From T1Sed10-7 sp047921175 (GTDB lineage Bacteria; Actinomycetota; Nitriliruptoria; Nitriliruptorales; Nitriliruptoraceae), in contig JBLRWQ010000042.1 in NCBI GenBank assembly GCA_047921175.1, forward strand, positions 1-27,354: a DNA stretch of 27,354 nt, read 5' to 3'. The notes below the pieces were generated by a model. It was not told the DNA's origin, did not search any database, and was given only the letters and a program-made list of their open reading frames with translations. A program made the translations under genes and the position numbers. Positions 21,750 through 27,354 of the stretch are shown piece after piece. Each line of letters starts with the position of its first letter. Positions within the stretch are counted from its first letter, which is position 1.

Positions 21750-22583
21750 GTGTCCGTGCACGCGTCCCCTGGCCCGCCGCCCTCCGGCCGGCCCGTCACG
21801 ATCCACGACCTCGCCGCGGCCAAGTCGCGGGGGGAACGGTTCGTGATGGTGACCGCCTACGACGCCTCCAGCGCGGCGCTGCTGGACGAGGTCGGGGTCC
21901 CCGTGCTGCTGGTCGGCGACAGCCTCGGCATGGTCGTCCTCGGCTACGACTCGACCCTCCCGGTCACCCTCGAGGAGATGCTGCACCACACGCGGGCGGT
22001 CGCCCGGGGTGCCACACGGGCGCTGGTGGTCGGCGACCTGCCCTTCGGGTCGTACCAGGACGGGGCCTCACAGGCGCTCGCGTCCGCGGTCCGGATGCTG
22101 AAGGAGGGCGGTGCGCACGCGGTCAAGCTCGAGGGCGGCGGCCCGATGGTGGCGGTCACCGAGCGCCTCGTGCAGGCCGGCATCCCGGTCATGGGCCACC
22201 TCGGGCTGACCCCGCAGTCGGTGCATGCCTTCGGTGGCTACCGCGTCCAGGGACGTGACGACGCCACGGCGGCCAGGATCCTGGAGGACGCACGCCGGCT
22301 GGAGGCTGCGGGGGCGTTCGCGCTCGTGCTGGAAGCCGTACCGGAGGCGATCGGCACCACCGTGACCGAGACGGTCGGGATCCCCACCATCGGGATCGGC
22401 GCCGGGCCGGGGACCGACGCGCAGGTGCTGGTCTGGCACGACCTGCTCGGCCTCACCACGGGCCGCCTGCCGCGGTTCGTCAAGGCCTACGCCGACCTCC
22501 GTGCGGAGATCGGCACGGCCATCACCACCTTCCAGAGCGAGGTGGCCGAGGGCGAGTACCCCGGCCCCGAGCACACCTACTGA
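21750..22583 (+). CDS. panB: 3-methyl-2-oxobutanoate hydroxymethyltransferase
   Basis: First committed step of pantothenate (coenzyme A) synthesis: transfers a hydroxymethyl group from methylenetetrahydrofolate to 2-oxoisovalerate. The 277-residue TIM barrel shows metal ligands Asp57 (VGDSLGMV) and Asp96 (VGDLPFGSY), substrate-contacting Glu128 (VKLEGG), MGHLGLTPQS, and catalytic Glu195 (LVLEAVPE), plus the IPTIGIGAG loop. The GTG at 21750 has AGGAAGG eight bases upstream. No other pan gene is adjacent. In actinobacteria panB commonly lies near the glnA-glnE region, as here. Its 3' end overlaps the convergent BtuF-like gene by 7 bases. Confidence 0.96.
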   Translation: MSVHASPGPPPSGRPVTIHDLAAAKSRGERFVMVTAYDASSAALLDEVGVPVLLVGDSLGMVVLGYDSTLPVTLEEMLHHTRAVARGATRALVVGDLPFGSYQDGASQALASAVRMLKEGGAHAVKLEGGGPMVAVTERLVQAGIPVMGHLGLTPQSVHAFGGYRVQGRDDATAARILEDARRLEAAGAFALVLEAVPEAIGTTVTETVGIPTIGIGAGPGTDAQVLVWHDLLGLTTGRLPRFVKAYADLRAEIGTAITTFQSEVAEGEYPGPEHTY

Positions 22584-23395
22584 GCCGCACCGGCCCCGCG
22601 GAGCAGCGCCGCGACCACCTCGATGGCGTTCGGGGTGCGCTCCCCCCACCACCACAGCGCCTTGCCGTCCACCGGCGCGCCCCGCAGTCCGCGGGCACCG
22701 AGGTACGCCTGATCGGCCGGCCCGAACGCGTACGGCTCGTCGGGCAGGAGCACCACGTCCGGTGCCGCGCCCGTGAGCCAGGAGAACGGCCGGCGTGGGT
22801 ACCGGGACTCCGGCTCGTCCGGGACGAGCCGACCGCCGGCTGCGGCGACGATCGCCGCGCCGTAGGTGTCCCGCCCCAGCATCCACCAGCCCTCCTCGTC
22901 CGACGGCTCGTCGGCAGCGTCACGCCACACCACGCAGGCGACGCGCGGGGCCGCCGTCCGCGGCACCCGCGGACGCGCCTCGAGCCGTGCCACGAGCGTG
23001 CGGGCGCGGTCGACGACCCCCAGCACCCGAGCGAGCCGTGTGAGGCTGCCCGGGAGGTCCTCGAGGCTCCGGACGCGGGTGACGTACACCGGCAGCCCCG
23101 CCGCCCGCAGCCGACGCACGTCGAGCTCACGGTTCTCCTCCTCGCTGGCGAGCACGAGGTCGGGCGCGAGCGCGCGGATCGCGGCGAGGTCCGGGTTCTT
23201 CGTCCCGCGCACGCGCCGGGCACCGGCGAAGGCACCGGTCGGCTCCACGCAGTGCTCGGTGACGGCGACGACCCGGTCGGCGAACCCCCAGTCCGCCAGC
23301 AGCTCGGACAGGTTCGGGACCAGGCTCGCGATGCGGCGCGGCGGCGTGGCGAGCGGCACGAGGTCACCCAGGTCGTCGACCGGCGGCCCCGGCAC
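22577..23395 (-). CDS. BtuF-like helical-backbone metal/cobalamin receptor domain protein without signal peptide
   Basis: Belongs to the periplasmic-binding-protein type 2 fold used by BtuF and siderophore receptors: PPRRIASLVPNLSELLADWG, then APDLVLASEEENRE, then GAAPDVVLLPDEPYAFGP. The 272 residues span both lobes. Unlike true BtuF there is no signal peptide or lipobox; even reading further upstream adds only Arg/Pro-rich sequence, so the protein looks cytosolic. Trp-rich patches (EEGWWMLG, ALWWWGERTPN) flank the expected ligand face. The GTG at 23395 lies two bases after the stop of the cobalamin adenosyltransferase gene, implying coupled translation and a cobalamin link. No ABC permease or ATPase is adjacent. 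A role as an intracellular cobalamin or corrinoid binder is inference. Confidence 0.8.
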   Translation of the reverse strand: MPGPPVDDLGDLVPLATPPRRIASLVPNLSELLADWGFADRVVAVTEHCVEPTGAFAGARRVRGTKNPDLAAIRALAPDLVLASEEENRELDVRRLRAAGLPVYVTRVRSLEDLPGSLTRLARVLGVVDRARTLVARLEARPRVPRTAAPRVACVVWRDAADEPSDEEGWWMLGRDTYGAAIVAAAGGRLVPDEPESRYPRRPFSWLTGAAPDVVLLPDEPYAFGPADQAYLGARGLRGAPVDGKALWWWGERTPNAIEVVAALLRGAGAAQ

Positions 23396-23397
23396 CG

Positions 23398-23943
23398 CTA
23401 GCCGAGCTCCCGGGACGGCAGGTGGCTGCCCTCGGCCTCGCGCGCAAGGACGTACAGGTAGTCGGCGCACCGGTTGAGGTAGCGCACCGGGGCGTCGTCG
23501 GGCAGCATGCCCTCGCGGTCCATGGCCACGGTGTAGCGCTCGGCACGCCGGCAGATCGTGCGGGCGAGATCGAGGGCGGCCGCCGCGCGGGTCCCGCCGG
23601 GGACCACGAAGTGCTGTGGGAGGGGGTGGCGCGCCACGCAGGCGTCGATGCGGACGTCCAGCGCGTCGACCATGGACGTGTCGACCCGGCTGATGCCGAC
23701 CTCGAGCCGGTCCCAGTGATCGGCACGGGTCGCGAGCTGCGCCCCGACGACGAACAGCTCGCGCTGCACCTCGAGGACGAGGTCGTGGAGCGGGCCCTCG
23801 AGCTCCGCGCGGGCCAGGCCGAGCGCGCTGCAGGTCTCGTCGACCGTGCCGTAGGCGGTGGTCCGCACGTCGTGCTTGTCGACCCGCCCGCCGTACAGCA
23901 GCCCCGTGGTCCCGTCGTCCCCCGTCTTGGTGTAGACCTTCAC
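23398..23943 (-). CDS. Cob(I)alamin adenosyltransferase, PduO type
   Basis: Transfers the adenosyl group of ATP to cob(I)alamin, making adenosylcobalamin. The 181-residue protein has the N-terminal ATP-binding signature VYTKTGDDGTTGLLYGG, then YGTVDETCSALGLARAE, and the C-terminal RTICRRAER and RYLNRCADYLYVLARE helices typical of PduO-type enzymes (trimeric in known members). The GTG at 23943 has GGAGG six bases upstream. A TACGCT at 23989 down to 23984 may be its -10. No cobalamin riboswitch fits in the 128-base upstream gap. It is followed after two bases by the BtuF-like gene. Confidence 0.93.
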   Translation of the reverse strand: MKVYTKTGDDGTTGLLYGGRVDKHDVRTTAYGTVDETCSALGLARAELEGPLHDLVLEVQRELFVVGAQLATRADHWDRLEVGISRVDTSMVDALDVRIDACVARHPLPQHFVVPGGTRAAAALDLARTICRRAERYTVAMDREGMLPDDAPVRYLNRCADYLYVLAREAEGSHLPSRELG

Positions 23944-24071
23944 GGCCGCCCTCCCGATCGCCTCCGGTCGCACTGGAGGCGGGAGCGTACCCCGGTGCAT
24001 CGTCGCACCGACCGGCGGGGCGCTACCGTGCCGCCTCGTCCCCACGACGCCAGACCCGTGCCGGAGCGACC

Positions 24072-24314
24072 GTGAGCGACCCGCGTCCACCGCACCAGGA
24101 CTTCCGCGTCCTCACCCGTCGACGTGGCGGCTACGACGGAGCCTCGATGGTGGACGTGCAGCTCCAGGTGGCCGCGACCGGCAACCTCGTGTGGGCCCAG
24201 ACCTTCTCCGACGAGGAGCAGGCGGCCGCCTTCCAGCGCGAGCTCGAGGACGACCTGACCTCGCTGGACGGGGTCGGCTTCCGCCGCAAGTACGGCGTCC
24301 CCGCCAGCACGTGA
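24072..24314 (+). CDS. Small conserved-looking protein of unknown function
   Basis: I do not recognise this 80-residue protein. It has a charged N-terminus, a beta-like stretch (MVDVQLQVAATGNLVWAQTF), then an acidic helix (SDEEQAAAFQRELEDDLTSL), and a basic end (GFRRKYGVPAST). No signal peptide, cysteine or membrane segment is seen. Evidence that it is real: GGAG five bases before the GTG at 24072, a possible -10 (TACCGT, 24024-24029), and a stop codon overlapping the pabB GTG (GTGA, 24311-24314), which suggests it leads a coupled operon with pabB and pabC. It is too small for the missing pabA amidotransferase. Confidence 0.7.
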   Translation: MSDPRPPHQDFRVLTRRRGGYDGASMVDVQLQVAATGNLVWAQTFSDEEQAAAFQRELEDDLTSLDGVGFRRKYGVPAST

Positions 24315-25822
24315 GGCCGTCCCCGCTCCCGCCGGCACCACCGGGGCGGGTGCTGACGCTCGACGTCGCGGACGTTCCCCGGGACACCGACGGTCGGGTC
24401 GACCTCGATGGCTGCGCCGCCGCGCTGCACCCCGTGGACCTGCTGGAGTCCGGCGCCGGTGACGGCACGTCCTACCTGGTCCCCCACGGCGCGTGGCGGC
24501 TCGTGGACGACGGGCGGCGTACCCGGCTCGCGGCCCCGGATCGGGCGGCCATCGACCTCGGGCCCGACCCGTTCAGCGCCGTGGACCGGGTGGCCGACGC
24601 GCTGGGCGCGACCCCCGAGGCGCCGGTGGATCCCGCGCTGCCCGCGCTCACGGGCGGGCTCGTCGGGCTCCTGTCCTACGACCTGGCACGCCGCGTCGAA
24701 CGGCTCGGCACCACGGCGATGGCCGATCGGCGCGGCCCGGCGCTGTCCCTGCGGGTGGTGGAGGTCGTGGTGGCGGTCCCGCCGGCCCGGGACCGGGCGC
24801 TGCTGGTCGCCCGGCCGCTGCCGGCCGGGCTCGCGGGCGGCGACGGCGAGGCGCGCTCCCGCGCCCAGCTGGCCTCGGTGCACGAGCGGCTGGCAGCGGC
24901 GGCGACGCGCCCCCGCCGGCCGCAGCCTCCCCTGCCGGTGGACCCGCAGCCGGCGTGGACCTCGCTGCCGCGTCCCGAGCACCTGGCCGCGATCGACCGC
25001 GTCCTGACCCACATCGGTCGGGGCGACGTGTTCCAGGTCAACCTCGCCCAGCGGCTCAGCGCCCACTGGTCGGGCGATGTCCACGCGCTGTACCGGGCGC
25101 TCCGCGCGGCGTCGCCGGCGGCCTTCGGCGCCACGCTGCCGGACACCGGGGTGGCCTCGATCTCCCCGGAGACCTTCCTGGCCGTCGACGCCCGGCAGGT
25201 CACCACGAGACCGGTGAAGGGCACCCGGCCGCGTGCGGCCGACGCGGCGCTCGACGCGGCGCTGGCCGACGATCTGGCGACCGCGGTCAAGGACCGCGCG
25301 GAGAACGTGATGGTGGTGGACATGGAGCGCAACGATCTCGGTCGGGTCTGCGTGCCCGGGACCGTCACGGTGCCCGAGCTCACCCGCGTCGAGGCACACC
25401 CGACCGTCTGGCACCTGGTGTCGACGGTGACCGGTCACCTGCGACCCGGGGTCGGCTACGGCGAGCTGCTGCGGGCGAGCTTCCCGTGCGGGTCGATCAC
25501 CGGGGCCCCGAAGGTGGCGGCGATGCGCCTGATCGAGCAGCTCGAACCGGTCCGCCGTGGGCCCTACTGCGGCGCCATCGGGTTCCTGTCCCCCGGTCGG
25601 GCGCGCCTGTCGGTGGCGATCCGGACCGCGGTGCTGGGCCCCGACGGCATCGTCGACCACGGCGCGGGGGGCGGGATCGTCGCGGACTCCGACCCGGACG
25701 CGGAGCACGCCGAGACCCTCGACAAGGCCGCCGCGTTCCTGACCGCGGTGCGCGCGACCCGGGTCGTCGCCACCCCCCCGCGTCCACGGGCCGGCTCCCA
25801 CCGCCCGGCGGTGCGACGATGA
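24311..25822 (+). CDS. pabB: Aminodeoxychorismate synthase component I
   Basis: Converts chorismate plus ammonia (from a PabA glutaminase) to 4-amino-4-deoxychorismate, the precursor of p-aminobenzoate for folate. The 503-residue protein has a divergent N-terminal half and a typical chorismate-binding domain from about 225: HIGRGDVFQVNLAQR, SISPETFL, TRPVKGTRPR with Lys303 (the PIKGT-type lysine characteristic of PabB), a DRAENVMVVDMERNDLGRVC helix, PCGSITGAPK, and GAGGGIVADSDP. The GTG at 24311 overlaps the preceding small gene; a GTG at 24350 is an alternative. The last 20 residues are Pro/Arg-rich. Anthranilate or isochorismate synthase is a less likely reading because the lysine motif and the adjacent pabC both fit PabB. 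Confidence 0.92.
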   Translation: MRPSPLPPAPPGRVLTLDVADVPRDTDGRVDLDGCAAALHPVDLLESGAGDGTSYLVPHGAWRLVDDGRRTRLAAPDRAAIDLGPDPFSAVDRVADALGATPEAPVDPALPALTGGLVGLLSYDLARRVERLGTTAMADRRGPALSLRVVEVVVAVPPARDRALLVARPLPAGLAGGDGEARSRAQLASVHERLAAAATRPRRPQPPLPVDPQPAWTSLPRPEHLAAIDRVLTHIGRGDVFQVNLAQRLSAHWSGDVHALYRALRAASPAAFGATLPDTGVASISPETFLAVDARQVTTRPVKGTRPRAADAALDAALADDLATAVKDRAENVMVVDMERNDLGRVCVPGTVTVPELTRVEAHPTVWHLVSTVTGHLRPGVGYGELLRASFPCGSITGAPKVAAMRLIEQLEPVRRGPYCGAIGFLSPGRARLSVAIRTAVLGPDGIVDHGAGGGIVADSDPDAEHAETLDKAAAFLTAVRATRVVATPPRPRAGSHRPAVRR

Positions 25823-26682
25823 CCGAGCCCATGGTCTGGGTCGACGGCCGGCTGGCCCCCGCCTCCACCGCGCGCATCAGCGCGCTCGACCGGGGGTTCC
25901 GGTCCGGCGAGGGGGTGTTCACGACGCTGCGGGCGGACGCGGGCCGGGTCTTCCGGCTCCGGGCCCACCTGGACCGCCTGCTCCGGGACGCCGCCACGTT
26001 GGAGCTCCACCTCGACGCCGAACGCCTCACCGGTGCGGTGGCCGCCACCGTGGCCGCGAACCACCACCTCGGTCCCAGCCTCGCGGTCCGCATCACCTGC
26101 TCGGCCGGCCCGGTCGACCTCGCCGCGGCCTTCCCCGCCACGGGACCGCGGGCGCCGACGGTGGTGGTGACCGCACAGGCGGTGGGTCCCGGCCGCGGGG
26201 CCGCACGCGGCCATCCCGTGCCGTGGCACCGGCAGCTCGCCCAGCTGAAGAGCACGTCCTACCTGCCCGCGACCCTGGCGCAGCAGCACGCACGCGCCCA
26301 GGGCGCAACGGATGCGCTGCTGTGCGACGACGGCCACGTGCTCGAGGCGGCCAGCGCGAACCTGTTCGTCCTCCACCGTGGCACGGTCCACACGGCACCG
26401 GTGGAGGCCGGGGTCCTCCCCGGCGTGACCCGCAGCGCCGTGCTGGAGGTGCTGGCCGACCTCGGGCTCCCCGCCGTCCAGCGCGCCTGCACGTTGGCGG
26501 AGCTGCGCGCGGCGGACGAGGCGTGGCTGACCTCGGCCGTGCGCGGGATCCGTGCGCTGACCCACGTCGAGGACGCAGCGATCGGCAGCGGCGAGGAGGG
26601 GGCCGTGACCGACCGGGTGCGTGCCGGCTACCGCGCGCTGCTCGAGCGCGAGCAGGCGCCGTTGCCCGACGTCAGGTCGTGA
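25819..26682 (+). CDS. pabC: Aminodeoxychorismate lyase (class IV aminotransferase fold)
   Basis: PLP enzyme releasing pyruvate from 4-amino-4-deoxychorismate to give p-aminobenzoate. The 287 residues match the class IV fold: WVDGRLAPAS, the LDRGFRSGEGVFTTLR region, the PLP lysine Lys144 in LKSTSYLPA, and VLEAASANLFV with Glu176 and Asn181, then the phosphate-binding GVLPGVTR. The ATG at 25819 overlaps the pabB stop (ATGA), strongly linking the two steps. Branched-chain and D-amino-acid aminotransferases share the fold; context decides for PabC. The 3' end overlaps the convergent F420-NADP reductase gene by 11 bases. Confidence 0.9.
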   Translation: MTEPMVWVDGRLAPASTARISALDRGFRSGEGVFTTLRADAGRVFRLRAHLDRLLRDAATLELHLDAERLTGAVAATVAANHHLGPSLAVRITCSAGPVDLAAAFPATGPRAPTVVVTAQAVGPGRGAARGHPVPWHRQLAQLKSTSYLPATLAQQHARAQGATDALLCDDGHVLEAASANLFVLHRGTVHTAPVEAGVLPGVTRSAVLEVLADLGLPAVQRACTLAELRAADEAWLTSAVRGIRALTHVEDAAIGSGEEGAVTDRVRAGYRALLEREQAPLPDVRS

Positions 26683-27247
26683 CCCGCGACAGCCGGATCC
26701 CCGCGTGGGTCCGGTAGCGCTTGTTGACGCCGATGAGCACCGGGGTCAGCGACTCGAGCACGACCGACAGGCGCAGCGGCCCCACGACCAGGGCCCTCGT
26801 CCCCTCGATCCGGTCCACCAGGTCCACCACGGTCTGAACGGCGTCCGGGTCGTCCCCCGCGACCAGCACATCCTCGTCCAGCGGGGTGCCGAGGTCGTTC
26901 AGCACGGGTGCCGCCACGGTGTTCAGGGCCGACACCACCCGGGCGTGCGGGAAGCGGCCCGCGACGTGCTCGGCGACCGAGCCCTCCGGCACGGATACCG
27001 GATACGGACCCCGTCGGTCGAAGCCCAGGGGGTTGACCATGGAGACGATGATGGCCTCGGACGCGGTGACGGCGATGGCATCGAGGTTGTCGTCCAGCCC
27101 GTCGAAGGGGACGCTCAGCACCACGACCGGCTCGGCGCCGGCGCGTTCGTTGTCGGTCCCGCTGAGCGGGGCGGCCGCAGCACCGAGGACGCCGGCCAGC
27201 TCCGCGGCCGCGGCAGCACCTCGTTGCGCGTCCCGCGAGCCGAGCAC
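26672..27247 (-). CDS. NADPH-dependent F420 reductase, N-terminally truncated
   Basis: Related to F420H2:NADP oxidoreductase (Fno/NpdG), which moves hydride between coenzyme F420 and NADP. The 191 residues match the family from the end of the second beta strand (VLGSRDAQRG) through VVLSVPFDG, MVNPLGFDRRGPY, ARVVSALNTVAA, DVLVAGDDPDA and the C-terminal VLIGVNKRYRTHAGIRL. The essential N-terminal GxGxxG dinucleotide-binding motif (about the first 25 residues) is absent: codons before the GTG at 27247 read as unrelated sequence, and the opposite strand there encodes a different protein. The GTG is therefore only the first available start, and the product is probably not functional as it stands. 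See the breakpoint finding. Confidence 0.75.
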   Translation of the reverse strand: MLGSRDAQRGAAAAAELAGVLGAAAAPLSGTDNERAGAEPVVVLSVPFDGLDDNLDAIAVTASEAIIVSMVNPLGFDRRGPYPVSVPEGSVAEHVAGRFPHARVVSALNTVAAPVLNDLGTPLDEDVLVAGDDPDAVQTVVDLVDRIEGTRALVVGPLRLSVVLESLTPVLIGVNKRYRTHAGIRLSRVTT

Positions 27248-27253
27248 CGGGGG

Positions 27254-27354
27254 CGTGGCTACCAGGTCCCCGATGCCGGGCTCTACTCGACGGTCGGGGA
27301 CCTGGCCCGTCTGGCCATGGCCATGACCGGCGCTCTGGGGGCCGTGCCGGTGGG
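27254..27354 (+). pseudogene. Internal fragment of a beta-lactamase-like serine hydrolase, cut by the window edge
   Basis: In the frame starting at 27254 the + strand reads RGYQVPDAGLYSTVGDLARL followed by AMAMTGALGAVPV, open to the window end. The AGLYST(x)GDLAR pattern is characteristic of class C beta-lactamase/serine-hydrolase proteins, in a mid-protein region after the SxxK and YxN motifs. Nothing upstream in this frame resembles the missing N-terminal half, because that DNA encodes the F420-NADP reductase on the other strand. So the fragment begins abruptly at about 27245-27255. Short match; moderate confidence. Confidence 0.5.

Noticed and set aside
23944..24071. Cobalamin riboswitch upstream of the adenosyltransferase
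   Set aside because: The gap is 128 bases shared by two divergent genes, too short for the usual element, and I could not find a B12-box-like core.
27248..27354. In-frame upstream extension or frameshift restoring the reductase N-terminus
   Set aside because: None of the minus-strand frames read to the window end gives a convincing GxGxxG motif at the right distance from GSRD; one frame gives a vaguely Gly/Thr-rich stretch but is too far away and is interrupted by a stop codon.

Overview
The window is about 27 kb of very GC-rich DNA with densely packed genes, many GTG starts (plus one TTG), and repeated 4-base GTGA/ATGA stop-start overlaps. The gene content and order point to an actinobacterium: E2-lipB-lipA, a type I glutamine synthetase with an adenylylation tyrosine, a glnA2-glnE pair, nadE and panB, an F420-NADP reductase remnant, and PduO-type cobalamin adenosyltransferase. 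The order E2-lipB-lipA-(membrane protein)-glnA-glnE/glnA2-panB matches what I recall of the conserved actinobacterial block (for example Mycobacterium tuberculosis Rv2215-Rv2225). A deep-branching actinobacterial class is possible, but the sequence alone does not fix it.

Layout. 1-3306 (+): lipoate-bearing E2 acyltransferase, lipB and lipA, translationally coupled. 3314-4489 (-): MscS-type channel. 4490-4860: divergent control region with a GlnR-like operator. 4861-6294 (+): glnA, closed by a strong hairpin. 6482-9014 (+): TPR-GGDEF diguanylate cyclase and a CE7-type acetyl esterase. 9037-15555 (-): glnA2, glnE, alpha/beta hydrolase, HAD phosphatase and DoxX, read in that order. 15696-16394 (+): short C69/secernin-like Ntn hydrolase. 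16458-17777 (-): amtB. 17778-17954: second GlnR-like operator between amtB and nadE. 17955-19649 (+): nadE. 19650-21600 (-): small membrane protein and MFS exporter. 21750-22583 (+): panB. 22577-23943 (-): cobalamin adenosyltransferase and a BtuF-like protein with no signal peptide. 24072-26682 (+): small protein, pabB and pabC. 26672-27247 (-): F420-NADP reductase lacking its N-terminal nucleotide-binding motif. 27254-27354 (+): piece of a serine hydrolase.

The unifying theme is nitrogen assimilation: ammonium import (AmtB), glutamine synthesis (GlnA, GlnA2), post-translational control (GlnE) and an amide-nitrogen user (NadE). The glnA and amtB control regions share an identical architecture: four 5-base boxes at an exact 11-base period, then 10 bases, then TAGCGTCCC. 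This is the strongest regulatory signal in the window. A second theme is cofactor supply (lipoate, NAD, pantothenate, folate precursor, adenosylcobalamin).

I saw no rRNA, tRNA, CRISPR array, insertion sequence or phage genes, and no clear defence or biosynthetic cluster. The most irregular place is the right edge, where two head-to-head genes both lose their N-termini at one point, suggesting a rearrangement breakpoint or an assembly join.
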